Part shown: positions 47,227-59,436 of the stretch, piece by piece | Layout: the number at the start of each line of letters is the position of its first letter | Position numbering within the stretch: position 1 is the first letter of the stretch | NCBI GenBank assembly: GCA_963682095.1 | Contig: OY821758.1 | Location: forward strand, 34,187,350 to 34,251,349 | Direction of reading: 5' to 3' | Length of the DNA stretch: 64,000 bases | Origin: Potentilla sterilis | Lineage: Eukaryota > Streptophyta > Magnoliopsida > Rosales > Rosaceae | The notes under the pieces: generated by a model | The model's database searches: none | What the model was told of the DNA's origin: nothing | The model's input: only the letters and a program-made list of their open reading frames with translations | Translations under genes and position numbers: made by a program

Positions 47227-50200
47227 AACCCAATTGGAACAAGATCATAGACCTCTATAATTTCATCAATGACATCCTGGTGCAAATTTCCAGGTATAAA
47301 TCCAGCTCCAATCCCTTGAATTTTGTGGGGACCTGTATTCTCAGAAGTGGGGACAAAATTAATATAGAAGGTTAGAAAAGAACTGAATTCATCAGAATGC
47401 TGTGACATTATCTTACCAGGTTTTCCACCAGAAAGGATGTTGCTTTCCGTTGGCTCTACACCAATAATCTGTTACTTTAAAGGTCAGATGCCAGAGCTAA
47501 ACTCCAAACTTTAAACCCTAAACCCTAAACTCTAACTCTAAAAAAATAACCCAGTTTAGCGTTAAACTCTAGTTGGAAGTTTTTTTTTTATTTGGAAATA
47601 TGAGTCAATACGTAATAAGTAAAAATATTAGCACAACTTCTGGGTCGTCCAGTTTGTCAAAGACACTAGTTGAAGCTTGCAAGGAAGGGGGTTCAATTAC
47701 CCTTCTCTGCATATTTCAACATTCTGTAGAGTATGCAGATTCTCTGGGCTGTTTATTAGAATATATCAGCGCAGAATCAAATGCCAGAATTGCAGATGGG
47801 CTTGTTTAGGAAGTCTATTGGAGGGCTACTTTCCAAACACCTGCATGCTTGTTTTATGAATTTGGGCCAAAAACCTAGCATTGGTCGGACCAAACCAAGA
47901 CCCATGCAATTCTTCTAGCAAGAAAACAAAGCTTAATATGGTAATTGTGAATCAGAAAGCAAAAAAAAAAAAAAACCTTTATTTTAGGATTTTTCTCTTT
48001 AAGGAACCGCCCGACCCCAGAAATGGTTCCACCAGTTCCAATTCCTGCAACAAATATATCCACCTTGCCTTTTGTATCTTCCCAGATCTCTGGACCAGTT
48101 GTCTCATAGTGTACCTAAATATAGGATGCAATAGATTTATATACATCCAACCACTCTGGAAGCCCTAATCAGGTTTATATGCATAAAATGCTAGCCTTAT
48201 GGTAAGGCAATAAAGGTCAAGGGCTCAAAGCTTTACGCTTCCACCTAAAAGCAATCTAATTGTTTACCACTACTTAGTACAGGATCAAAATTAATCATTC
48301 TCTACGAAAAATAAGTGAATATAGATCATCAAACAAAAAAAGAAAGAGAGGAAAGTAGCATAGTGGATGCAACTACTGTGACATTCTTCCTCTACGTTGC
48401 AGAATTTCATGTATACTAACAAGGTTTCAACATATAATGTAAAGCTCTGGATAACAGAAATGTTAACTGGACAAGACATAAGCCTAGTTCTACCATCATT
48501 GCAGCACCCTATCCACCTAACATGACATTTCTAGTGTTTTGGCATATCAAAAAGTGAAGAAGTCAAAAAAGGGGAAAAAAACAAAAAAAAAGTAGCTTCA
48601 CAGTCGAATTCCCTATGTTCAACAGTGGGAAAGAAGGAATCCAAGATACCTTAGGATTTGCAGAATTGTCAAACTGTTGAAGCATGTATGCATTGGGTGT
48701 ACTTTTCAATATTTCTTCAGCTTTCTGAACTGCACCCTTCATGCCCTTTGCTGAGTCGGTCAAAACAAGCTCAGCTCCAAATGCCTTTAAAAGAACCCTT
48801 CTTTCCAAGCTCATCGAAGCTGGCATTGTTAAGATGAGTTTATAACCTTTACTGGCCGCTATAAATGCAAGTCCAATACCCGTGTTTCCACTTGTGGGTT
48901 CCACCAGAACACTCTAGAATCAAGATGAGAAAGAAAATATGTCAGAGAGCATTGAAATGTCAGCCTTAAGATGGTTCTTGGTCATTGATGGTTTTACAAG
49001 AACCAAAACTGCATAATATTTAAGACAAGATGAACGTTGTTCCAAATGACAACGCCACAGTCATGACACAAACTAATAATTGACTAAAGGGAAAAATTAA
49101 TTTCAAACAGCCAAAACCAATCTGTTGTTTAGAACAAATATTAGGAACAAAGCCATGGCCGCAGAACGTCCACAATTTTCTATGAGAATGTTCAGCAAGA
49201 GAAAAGTTGTAATGAAGCATGAAGCCATTAGGGTATGCATAAAGAATATAGCATGAAGCATGCAGCCGAGAGAACAAGCATGACAGTACAATATAGATAT
49301 GTCTTAGAAGTTAGAACTAACAAGACAACAGGAGTCATAATTTGAATTGACTCCTTCACCAAAAAAAAAATTACTAAATAGCTGCAGACACAATTGACCC
49401 AAGAATACATGCCCAGTTAGTGCATGCATTGAGTTTATCGTGTTAAGGTGATAAGCAGATGAGGAACATGTAAAAATGGCAAACTTCTCAGCAATTCTGC
49501 CTAGCTGATGACCATATTATTCATTTGGACTTCAGGCATAGAATATATATTCATTTTTCACATCACAGGAGTTATATTTCTTATTACGTACCTGTCCAGG
49601 CTTTATAAGTCCTCTTTGCTCAGCATCAGATATCATGCTGTAACCTATCCTGAAGAGTAATATTAGCAACGTTAACATGAAGATTGAATATGTTATGGGA
49701 AGTATTTCTTTCTACATATTTTTTTTTTTTTTGGTAAAGTATACCTCTTTATTATTGAGGACAGAAATTAACATCCACAATAATACGAAATATGCAGTCA
49801 GCCAGTCACTAATCACTTGTTGAACTGCTACATTTTATTCGATAAAGTTGTTTATGACTGAGAACTATATCATACCACCCTACTCGAATGACCTTTTGGA
49901 AATCCAGCAAATTCAAGGACAAAAAGAATCAAGTCCAATCAATTTTTATATCAGTCTCATGAATATCATATTATATCAGTCCTGTCATGTTTGAGGCCAT
50001 ATGAAAAATATATAAGATGCTTAAAGTATTTAGTACCCAGAATGGCAAGTCATTGTTTCCTCACCTGTCCTTGACACTGCAACATGGCTCCATAATCTCA
50101 AGCTTTGCAGCAATGTTTGCAACAGACCCCTTTATAATATTATTCAGGTATACCATTGGTGTTTTCCCAATAAGCTTCATCACAATAGCAACCAGTGTAG

Positions 50201-51625
50201 TATATGAATTAACCATAAAAGGTGAGAAAACAATCAACTTCAGCTTACTTAAACATAATCAAAAATTCTTTTTTCATAGAACTTTTCGTAAGGGAAAAAA
50301 ATATTAAGCTTGCCGTAAAATATTCTATTGCTTTACCTAAGTATGGTATAGAACCGTGATTATTAAATACAATTAAAATAAGAAAAACCATATTTAAATA
50401 TGTGCAAAAATTAAAGATACACAGTTTAAGTATCTCAAAATCTGCAGCATTTGCTGTATATCAACAATATAAGTCTGTAAATGAAATCTATACAGAGTAT
50501 CATTTGAATAGAAAGGGGAATATAAGAAAATTAGAATTCTCAACTTTCATCTTCAATAAATACAAAGATTTTTCATTTTCTTTTCGAATCATAATTTCAA
50601 AAATTGAAGTATTTCTTGATCAAATAAAACAAGTTGATAATGCTGACCACTACGGTCTAAGAGAAAAATATCTCTCACCGAGTAACAGCTAACTACAGTG
50701 AGATTTATGATCAAATACAATGAGTGGAGCCCCTTGGATACTTTCAAAACAGATCTTATTTACTTAACCAACATATGCAAAAAATCAAATAGCAAAAAAC
50801 TGGTGAAAAAAAAATGTCCATCACTCATCCCTCTATTAAATTTTCCATCACTAAACATACAAGTCTCAGTCCCTGGAATGATCTTAATATAGATAGTTTT
50901 TCAAGCCACAGTAAGCAATACATGGAGTCATTTTCAATCAAAAGAACAATGAAAATTTGCAACTACATCAACCTTATGATTCTTCTTCTGTAGATTACAA
51001 TGGAGTGTCCAAAATATTAGGTCAAGAGAATTTAAAATACATAAAAGTCTATTAAAAACAATCTTTGTTATCAAAATGATAAGTTTAAACAATATAAAAA
51101 GACTGACTGTGTGAACTAAACAAAAAAAGAAGTTTGAAAACAAGAAAACTAAAGCAAAGGTGCAAAGACTGCTGATCTTCATTGTTCTCTCACAAGCTAT
51201 TTCAAGTTTCATCGTCAGTTATAAAATAAAATAATTAATAAAAAATATAAAAATATATTAAAAAAATAAAACTGACTTGATCAAACACATTGTTAAGTGT
51301 TTTAGTAACGAGTTGACCTCATAAGCAACAATATCAATATTAACGATTGGCATGTAGAACCAAAGTGGGAAATGGTAATTACCTGAGTAACATCTTCGGC
51401 AATGTTGAGACCCTCAACGGCGGTCTCCGGCTTCACAGACACAGCCTTGCACACAACAGAGCCTCTCTGATAAATGCTCAGGCTCTTGCTGGACCTCAGG
51501 CTCAGCGACGTGGAGGTGGAGGTGGAGGTGGGGCCTACCGCCCACAAGTGTTTGGGAGTGGTGAGATCTGACTTGGGAACGCAGAGCGATGATGTCAGCG
51601 GATTGATCAGAGAAGCAGAACCCAT
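43256..51625 (-). CDS. OASTL: Cysteine synthase / O-acetylserine(thiol)lyase, plastid type
   Basis: Ten coding exons on the minus strand, all with GT-AG introns in frame: 51625-51383, 50174-50065, 49649-49592, 48913-48650, 48114-47977, 47468-47417, 47332-47253, 46588-46529, 45687-45607, 43348-43256 (TGA 43256-43258). They total 1,179 bp, 392 residues, usual for organellar forms. The PLP enzyme makes cysteine and acetate from O-acetylserine and sulfide. Residues 1-60 are rich in Ser/Thr, low in acid and resemble a plastid transit peptide. The PLP lysine is Lys116 (CCSVKDR), the substrate loop TSGNTG is 144-149, the phosphate-binding GTGGT is 251-255, the serine acetyltransferase-contacting loop (GGKPGPHK) is about 285-292, and GISSG near 337-341 holds the pyridine-contacting serine. 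The ATG at 51,625 is preferred; an in-frame ATG at 51,706 would add 27 residues. A mitochondrial form is possible from sequence alone. Minor substitutions such as FDNSANPK do not touch the active site. Confidence 0.95.
44168..44483. mobile_element. Fold-back MULE-type MITE in last intron of the cysteine synthase gene
   Basis: 316 bp whose halves are inverted copies: two CACTCCTCCAACTTTCACTG units on the left, and inverted units containing GTGAAAGTTGGAAGAGTG on the right. Ends are GGACAAAC.TTGGTCACTC and the inverse of GAACAAAATACTGGTCACTC. A 9-bp direct repeat TACAAAATA flanks it (44,159-44,167 and 44,484-44,492). Long inverted repeats with a 9-bp duplication fit Mutator-like non-autonomous elements. 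It is transcribed as part of the intron and could form a long hairpin. Confidence 0.85.
45251..45300. repeat. A-rich tract in intron 9
   Basis: A run of about 20 A followed by AAGAAAAAAAAAGAG. A second A-run with (AC)n lies at 45,372-45,430. The two tracts are followed by similar text (CTAATGCAA and TTAATATCTAT), so a small local duplication is likely. Low-complexity sequence. Confidence 0.7.
47181..47224. repeat. (TA)22 microsatellite in intron 7
   Basis: A perfect TA run of about 44 bp, roughly 30 bp from the splice donor of exon 7 (GT at 47,251-47,252 on the minus strand). It is likely polymorphic. Confidence 0.9.
47508..47535. repeat. Telomere-like CCCTAAA repeats in intron 5
   Basis: TTTAAACCCTAAACCCTAAA followed by degenerate ACTCTAACTCTA units. 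Two exact plant telomere units only. It is also a telo-box (AAACCCTAA), found in some plant introns and promoters. Confidence 0.6.
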
Positions 51626-51990
51626 CTTTCTCAGTCCTCTTTCCTCTCTCTCTCTCTCTCTCTCGTTATGAGCAAAGGGAACTGTGAGAGCTTTAGGTTG
51701 TTCCAATTGGATTTGAATTGATTTTGAGGGACGGTTTTATTTGTGGTGTGCGTCTGGAGTCTGTACGGTTCTGATTGTTGCTTCTTTGTTTTCACTGATT
51801 TGATGCCAGCTGCGTTTTCTTTTCTTTCCGTAAAAAAGAAAATTAAAGTTTTATGATTATGAATGGGTCCGTATGAGTTTGGAGTTTGGGCTACGTTTTT
51901 TATTATTATTTTGTCAAGGACTACGTTTATTTGACCTTGTGATCCTAGTGTGTACGCCTATATTTATTTGTATTATTACTAGTTTTGTTT
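51626..51990 (-). promoter_or_regulatory. 5' UTR and promoter region of the cysteine synthase gene
   Basis: A (GA)n run of about 12 repeats on the minus strand (51,641-51,664) lies 16-40 bases before the ATG, typical of GAGA-rich plant 5' UTRs. A weak AATAAAA stretch near 51,736 could be the TATA region. No firm transcription start can be given. Confidence 0.5.
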
Positions 51991-52048
51991 ACCATATGCA
52001 ATGTATATGTAAAATAGATTTATATATTTAATTTTATAATTTTGTAAA
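51991..52048. other. AT-rich spacer, nothing recognised
   Basis: Short AT-rich stretch between the gene's upstream region and a copia-like LTR. Confidence 0.5.
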
Positions 52049-52233
52049 TGTTGTAGGAAGGTTATTTCCGTAACTTCTTGGATGTGTCTTGATCTAATTA
52101 GACTAGTTTAGTTGATTCTGTAATAGATAAGGAATTCCTGATTTATCGGGATACTCATTGTAATGCATATATAAAGACATCTCTATCAATCAATAAATAT
52201 ACAGTTCTCCCTATTATCTTTTCTCCTTGAACA
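52049..52233 (+). repeat. Short copia-like 5' LTR
   Basis: About 185 bp from TGTTGTAGGAAGG to TCCTTGAACA, with a TATA-like ATATATAAAGACATC and ATCAATCAATAAATATAC near its end. It is followed by CGTTATCAGCACG, the sequence directly downstream of the LTR in a common plant copia family and probably its primer site. The start could also be TGTAGG at 52,052. Confidence 0.65.
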
Positions 52234-52835
52234 CGTTATCAGCACGTAATCTCCCTGAGCCCTAGAAAAACCCTAATAATTTTTTCCTCCTCCTCCATCC
52301 CTTCCGTCGGCCGCACCTCCCTCCTCGGGACCCGTGCGCCACCCCCCCCCCCCTTCTCGGTCTCTCCTAGGCCGCAGCCCCCGCCAGGCCGCCTGCCTAT
52401 TCGCCCGCTCGCCAGCCTACTCGCTCACCCGCCCGCTCGCTCGCCAGCCTATTAGCTCGCCATCAATTTTTCAAGACGGCTCCTCCAAATTACTCGCGTA
52501 AAAAGAGGCTCGAGAACTAGACAAGAGTCGAAGAACAAGTTTTACGCTCTCGTTCCTTTGATCAAAAAGTAAAAAAAATAAAAAAATTTATAAAAGTTCC
52601 TGCTTTTGAACTATAGATATATTATATCGGGCGCTATTAACCTTTCTTCTACTCCGATTCTGGCCATTCTTATATCGCCGATGAGACCTAGAATGGGGAT
52701 TTCATCACCCCTACGGTCACAGTTTTAAATAAGGGTCCTGGGGGAATCACGTTAAAAGGGAATTAAAAGAAAAAGAGATGCTTATGTGGATGTCTGAGTG
52801 CGTCACTGTTTGAAGGTGCGGTATGAAACCGCCGG
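52234..52835 (+). mobile_element. Leader of the copia-like element
   Basis: CT- and GC-rich leader (CCCTCCTCCTCCATCC and repeated CGCTCGCC units at 52,390-52,460) without a long ORF. It ends where the family B LTR begins. Gag sequence of a compatible copia family reappears at 62,189, so both are probably parts of one element. Confidence 0.5.
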
Positions 52836-55800
52836 TGTAACATCCCGAACCTAGAGTTACCTTTTGACTGTGTTACTTTTACTTTTACTCCTCGGGAATT
52901 GTTTTTACGATTCGAAAGTTCTAAAGGTTGACTTTTAAATAAGTTGACCCGACCGAGGATTTTATTTTAAGACGAGGTAGAAGACGTTGAAACGAGTTCG
53001 TGGACACGTGACACGTTTAATTTGGAGTTCGCATGAAAAAGTTATGATGTAAAATCGGAAATTGTCCGATTTTGGACGAGTATAAATAGCGGGAGGAAAA
53101 TTTCCCGAAAGGGAAAATCCTCCATTTTTCTCTTTTTCCTTTTCTTTTCTTTTCTTTCTTTTTTCTTCTCTCTCCTTTCTCTCTCCTCTCCCCCGACTCG
53201 GCCCGACCTCCGGCCGAACTGGGTCGGCGCACCGGTCCCGTTCGGACCGCCTTCTCTTTCTCTTCTCCTCTGTGGCAGCGACGCGGCTCGGTTCGCCGTC
53301 GTTCAGCCGGAATTAGCAGGAGAAGGTTCGACTGTGTCGAACCTGGTTCTCCCTCCTCTGGCCACGGTTCGGCCCGATTCTTGAAGGGAATTGAAGGTCT
53401 CGACGTGTGCAATCATTCCATGGAAGGAACTGAACCGAATTGCACCAGGTAAGGAGAAATTAGAATTTGAAATTTTTAGGATTTTTGTGATTTTTTGTGG
53501 AGGTTGTGATTTTGATGTTTTTGTTGTAATTGGAGGCTAGAATTGAGTTTAGAACGTTGTTTGGAGTTGATTGAGTGTAATTTGGGGTTCGATTGGTTGA
53601 GTTTTGAAAAAATTGGAGTTTGGGATTTTTGGGCTGCGTGAGTTTTTGGCGGCGGAGGCGACGGGGATGAGTCCCCGAGGTGGTGGCGATGCTGCTGTGG
53701 AAATTTGGGATCGATTGGAAGTGTTTTGGCCTCCTGTGGTGGCGCTGCCGGCGGCGGTGGCGGCGGCGCCACTGTTCCGACAGCAAGAGGTTGAAGACGA
53801 TGAACAGTGAAACAGTAAAACATAAAAGTAAAACGGTAAAAGGTGAAAAGTAAATAGTAAAAATAAAAATATAAACAGTAAAAGTAAATAGTAAATAGTA
53901 AACAGTAAATGGTAAATAGTAATTGGATTTTAACCATTTACTGCTTTACTCTCAGAATTACTGTTTGACCTAGAATAATTACTGTTTGACTAGTAGTTTT
54001 TACTGTTGACTTACCGTAAAAAGGTTAAAAGCTGATTAAAAGGGTTTTACGACGAAATAACTAGTTAAAGAATTGATCGGACACGGTGTGGGTGTCCTGA
54101 GTAATTTCGGACGTAGATTTTCAGTATTGAGGCGTAATTCCTATACCGATAACTGAAAAAGAGGAAATTGGGAGGTTTCGTGGGAGTGAGGACGTCCGTA
54201 GATTTAACGTTTATATATAAATTCCGAGTTTCGTAATATTTATAATTACGTCCTTGTTACATGTCGAGAGGTTACTCGACGGGACGAGAGCTTGGAATAG
54301 CGGCGCGCTCAGCTGTACTGTGAGTGGATTTTTATTTTAAATAAATGCATGCATAAATATTTTATTGAAATGAAGTTGATATTAATTAAATGATTTCTTG
54401 AGGTTGATATGAATTATAGAGATTTGATTATGATAATTGTTTCATTTACTATTTAAAGGAAAATATGGATTTGGGGTATATGTTTACTACTATTTTAAAT
54501 AGTACGTAATTTTACTCAGAAAATGAGATTTTCGGAAATAGTATGAATTGATAAAATCATATTTGAGCATTCTAAATATATTTATATTGAAAAGACCGGA
54601 AATGAGATTTCCGGGGATTTTATGATTTCATCATTTGTGATTTCACGACATGTGAGGCATGTCGATGTTATATATATTTTTACTTCGAGGCTACTATTTT
54701 AATTGTGTATGTTTATAAGCCTCAGATGTACGGTCGAGGACCGTACGGATTTTCGATTATATGGGGGAAGCGTGATTTCAGATTTGATTTGATTTGTTTT
54801 TACACCAGTTACTGGGTCGTCGCATTTACTAGCTAGCCTTAGCGTGGGACGTTGGATTTGTAGTCCTGAGAGGTTCCGACCTTTAGCCTAAGGGGCTTAG
54901 GTCGTCTTGTTATATTTGTCCACGCTGTATTAGTAGCCCTGGGAGGTTCCGACCCGAGCTTGGGAGGCTCATGTTTATGGTGTAACCACTTCCCCATTGT
55001 TTCGTATGTTGGGCCAATGAGATTGACCTTGTCTTTATTTTGGTTTTCGGGAATATTTTCTCTTATGAGACTTTCAGTTATTTAATAAATTCCCGAACCA
55101 GTCGGGCTGGATTTTAATATGAAAATATTTGGAAATTTGCTTGTGGAATTGGCCCAGCTATTCATCTTTTGATTTTCGAAAATTGAGATCTTGAAAAATA
55201 TTATTTGTTATTTGAGATATCAGCAGAGCTGATTAATTATTATGATTTTTCTGAAACGTGGACGTTTTATGAATATGCATGCATCGTGGTTTTTAATTAT
55301 AAAATAGTGGGAAAGTAAAATAATACTTTTTATATACGATATTGTTTTTATCCACTCACTCTAACGTTTTTAAATTACTTTCCCCTGGGCCCTTCGGTTT
55401 AAATCGCCCAGTGTGCAGAGTAATAGTCAGAGGTCAAGAGTACTCGGAGTCGAGGCATAGTCATCATCGTCGTTGCTTCCGCTAGGTGGGATTTATGATC
55501 CCTTATTCTTATAATTCTTGTTCTATTTTCAGTTCATTGTATTAGATTGCTCTGATTACCTGTGAGCCAGTTGAGTTAGATTATATTGTATTTATTTGTG
55601 GCAGTTGTTGTGATTTGGGGAGCAGGTGGCTCCAGGTGTTGAGGATGGATCTGGATTTAGAAGTGTTTTTGGTTGTTGCAGGTCTTAGGGTTGTCCATCC
55701 TAAGATTGACTTTATCGATTTATCGATAGAGTTAGTCTTAAGGTGGTCCCCGTAGGACCTTATCCGGATTTCAGGTTGAAATCTGGGGCGGGTCCTGACA
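52836..55800 (+). repeat. Family B 5' LTR
   Basis: 2,965 bp, TGTAACATCCCGAACC to GGGTCCTGACA. TATAAATA box at 53,081-53,088, pyrimidine-rich and GC-rich block, conserved CAGGTAAGGAG at about 53,448 (splice-donor-like), and TTTCCCCTGGGCCCTTCG near 55,379. Frames such as 53,017-53,412 minus recur in the 3' LTR and are not genes. Confidence 0.9.
53081..53088 (+). promoter_or_regulatory. TATA box of family B 5' LTR
   Basis: TATAAATA in the context GACGAGTATAAATAGCGGG. It is conserved at 59,682-59,689 in the 3' LTR, and as TATATATA at 25,108-25,115 in the solo LTR. Confidence 0.65.
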
Positions 55801-55802
55801 GT

Positions 55803-55814
55803 TGGTATCAGAGC
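55803..55814 (+). promoter_or_regulatory. Primer binding site, initiator tRNA-Met type
   Basis: TGGTATCAGAGC two bases after the LTR end, the classic match to the 3' end of plant initiator tRNA-Met. Confidence 0.9.
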
Positions 55815-58800
55815 ATTAGGTCCTTTCATACCTTGAGTCTTGTTATCTTTTATACTTGATGTCGCCTAGTATTCTTGGATTGATGGTCCGACCGCGGCGG
55901 ATTTCCATCATATACTTCGATGCTAGTGTGTTCATTAAGTGTGTGATTCAGATTCTTTGGTGTCTTGTTATGTACTCAGTAGAGTACTATTCTATTCAGT
56001 TATTTTATATGCTTAGTAATACTTAGTACCTCCGACTGATGGATCCGACTGCAGCGGATACCCATCGTGCTCCTTGGTGCTATTGTCATTATTAAGTATG
56101 TAAAGTACATTTCAGGTATCGAGTTGTACCTTTTAGACTATGCCTCGAGTACATCGACCTCTTAGGACGTTATCCTTGCGTACGTAATAGGTATGTGGGT
56201 TATACCTATTCAGTTGTGCATTGACTCTTATCAGCAGTTTTAGCGTCAGGTTACGAGTTGGGAACTCGGATATTTCAGCCTTATTTCTTTCAAAATAAGA
56301 ATGTGTTATTCCTGAGAGGGCTACACATTGAGACTTTAGTCTCTTATTCACGCTGTGTTCAGGGATTGACTCTAGCTTTTGAGTGACCTATTAAAGTGAT
56401 CGGTTTTGGGAATCTTGATATGGCCAAAGTGAGATGATTGTCGATGTTGCAACTTTGCTGTAATGAGTGGGAAATTGAATATGTAACATTCTGAATGTTA
56501 TTTTAGATTGTTTTGGGTTTGTGTGAGAGCCACTCTTCGACTATATTTTGTGGATTGACCAATGGATTTGACATATGTGAAGAAAGTGAGTATGTGGACG
56601 TTTAACTGGCAGTGTACATGTGTAGTACACATAACCGTCTTGTGTTGATATTGGCCATATCGGTTATGGAGGAATAAATGGAGAGCCATATAGAGATTGT
56701 GGGAACTATAAGTAATTCTAATTCTTAGCGACCTTGGTCGGGAGATTAGACAAAGGAAGAATTAGAAATTGGAATACCGACCCATATTGGAGATTTTACC
56801 TCGAAATACGTGATATTTGTGGGGAAAGAAATTTGAAGATGTGGTCATGGTAACTTTGGGAGGTCAGTGATGATTGGAAGTTGGCGATTCTTGATGATTC
56901 CATGTGGCGTAAATTTTGAAATATAGTCGTTATGGCTTCGGAATCACCGTGTTACGATGATGTATGGCTTGAGCTCAGTGGCATGGCTTTACCGCATGAG
57001 CAGCTGGAGATGATATCTGAAATACCGAGATCGGGGATCCATTTGACTATTTCATGGTTAGCTCGGTAATTCGGATGAGAAGATTCTGGTAGTTGCACCA
57101 GAATTTGACAAATGGCTTTTATCGACTGGTCATAATATAAATAATTGTATTTATATTTGATCGGCCACTTCTTTCATTCTTTTGTGTTTCTTATTCGAGG
57201 AATTGCTTCGAAATTTCTACGGATCATAACTTTTGATCCGTAATCCTGATTCGAGACCCGTGAATGGCTTCTAGTTCGGATTGAAGTCACATGTTTATCT
57301 ATGGTAGTTGGATTGAAATCCAACGGTGACTTTCAGGAAGTATTTTTCGAACTCTAGAGCTATTTAAGCAATCTTACATAGTTGAGTCGGAGTTCTATCT
57401 GCTACCGTCGTAGCGATATAGTTTGATTTTCAAACAGTTATCTGGCTGACAACGAATGTTGACGTTGACTATCTAATTAGTCACGGAACACTTGTCAAGC
57501 AAAGGTATTGGCTTTGTTCTTATTTTGACAAGTGTGAGGCATGTGGATGGTTGCATTCCAGATTGTTGTGATTGTAGAGGTAGAGATTTCGACTCCAAGG
57601 GGTTTGTGATATTGAAATCATTGGATGTAGCATGAGATAAGAATTGAATGGCGTGACTCAATCAGATGACGCTAATAAATCAAGTGACGTTATTAAGAAA
57701 AGTGAATCTTGAGGACGATAAGATAAGTCACGAGTATTTATTTTGTACTGGTTTTGCATGGCAAGGCCAGGTGATTTGTTCGAGACGTTTTATCTGTCAT
57801 TTATAGTATAGCCTTATGGGAAATGTGTTTCCCTGTTGACTCAGGAAGTGTTTCGAGTCAGGGCTTGTGTAAGGAATGTTGTGACGTTAATAGTGCGTAT
57901 TCTTATTAGTTGAACGACGTTTCATTAGTGGGAGAATTTCTTTTGGGAACGTAATGTGGTGGGACCACTTACTGATCCAGAGATGACTTGAGAAGTCATT
58001 ATTTTTGTAATGCGTGTTGGTGTTTTCATCGGATAGATCATTGATTTGAGTTATTCTCATGTCAGCTCTCGTGGGACGAGATATTGACTAGTTTAATTAA
58101 GGTTTCGAGAATCTTATTTCTCGAGGGTTTCTTTTCTTTGATGCGAGCTAATGGAGGATATTGAATATGTGTTGGCTCGAGCAAATTCAAGTTGTGAGGT
58201 TTATTTTGTGAATTCAGCGAGTCTTTTGGTATTTGAGATATTTTCTCTCGAGTTTAAGATCATATTCGGAAATTCAATTTACGTGGAATGTTGTTTTTGT
58301 TAATGATTGATTTAACAGTTCTGGTGTTAGTCGTTGGTTATGAAAAAATATTTTGACATCCGAAGAATTTCTTTGATGTCATATCGGATCTGGGTATTGG
58401 TAATAGATGATGTATCTAGTTGGAAGTCTCTGTTGGTTGTCACATTTGACGATGATTCAGGTCCCACTCTTTTGTGAGTTGTGAGTTATGAGAGTTGCTT
58501 TATTTATGGACGCGATTGGACTTTGATAAGTCAGTTTCTTTTGGAATCAGTCCTGATCATTTTAGTGCGGGAAGCACAAGTTGAGGACTCGTCCTAAGAG
58601 CATATGAGAGATAAAGCATTGAATAGCTCACATGTGTATTTTCTATAGTTCGTGTGATGAGACGTTATTGATTGATGTGACAACAGGTGAAACGTGAGAG
58701 GTAGATCTTTGGGATTCCCAGCGGCATTTGCCTGTGTCAGTGTGAGATTAGATATTATTATTTTGAATTGTTTATGGCATATTCCGCACTCAAAGTCGAC

Positions 58801-59436
58801 ATGATGAGATGTGGGTGATAGAGATTGTTAGACCCTGTGATGCCTAAGTCCATGGAATCTGATTGAGAATCGTGATTTATTGTATGGACCTGAAAGGAGT
58901 CGCGCGAAGCTTTGGAGACTCGATGATATTCAGCATTATCTTGCACACCTGGATTGGTGAATGGACAGAGAGATCTGTTAAGATCCTAAAGAATATGTTG
59001 AGTTTTGTGAGATGCAGTTCAGGGGTATCTGAGATGAGTAACTCAAAGTTCTACGGATAATAGAGGCGAGATCCTGAGCCTCGAGATTTATCGGCCTTCA
59101 TGAGATTACGGAGCGGATTGGTCCGGTAGCTTATCGTTTAAAGCTACTTTCGAAGTTATCCAAGATACATAATGTTATTTTTCCATGTGTCTATACTCTA
59201 TGAGTAATTGCCGATCTTCCGCATATTTTGGAAACTCAACCTATCAACCGGAAGAAAGATTAGAATGTCAAGGAGCAGCCAGTTGGAAAGTCTGGATCAG
59301 GAGGATTAAATTGTATGAGGTAAATCAAGAGGTAAAGGAAATTACCTGAGAAACTGGAGGAGCAGTGAGATGACAGTACTCATCCTTCTTTTTGGCAGTA
59401 AATTTCGGGGACGAAATTTTATAAGGAGGGGAGAAT
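55815..59436 (+). pseudogene. Family B interior: ruined gag-pol
   Basis: An ATG at about 56,141 (MPRVHRPL) may be the gag start, but no long frame follows. Around 57,780-57,920 a frame reads SFIV-PYGKC..TQEVFRVRACVRNVV, faintly similar to the RT stretch before the catalytic box. Around 59,080-59,330, RFIGLHEITERIGPVAYRLKL and SKIHNV, then QPINRKK and VKEQPV, match the integrase C-terminus leading to the chromodomain. Stops occur throughout. The order PBS, gag, RT, integrase, polypurine tract fits a chromovirus. Much has probably been lost by small deletions and point changes. Confidence 0.7.

Noticed and set aside
47508..47535. Interstitial telomere array or chromosome fusion point
   Set aside because: Only two exact CCCTAAA units within an intron.
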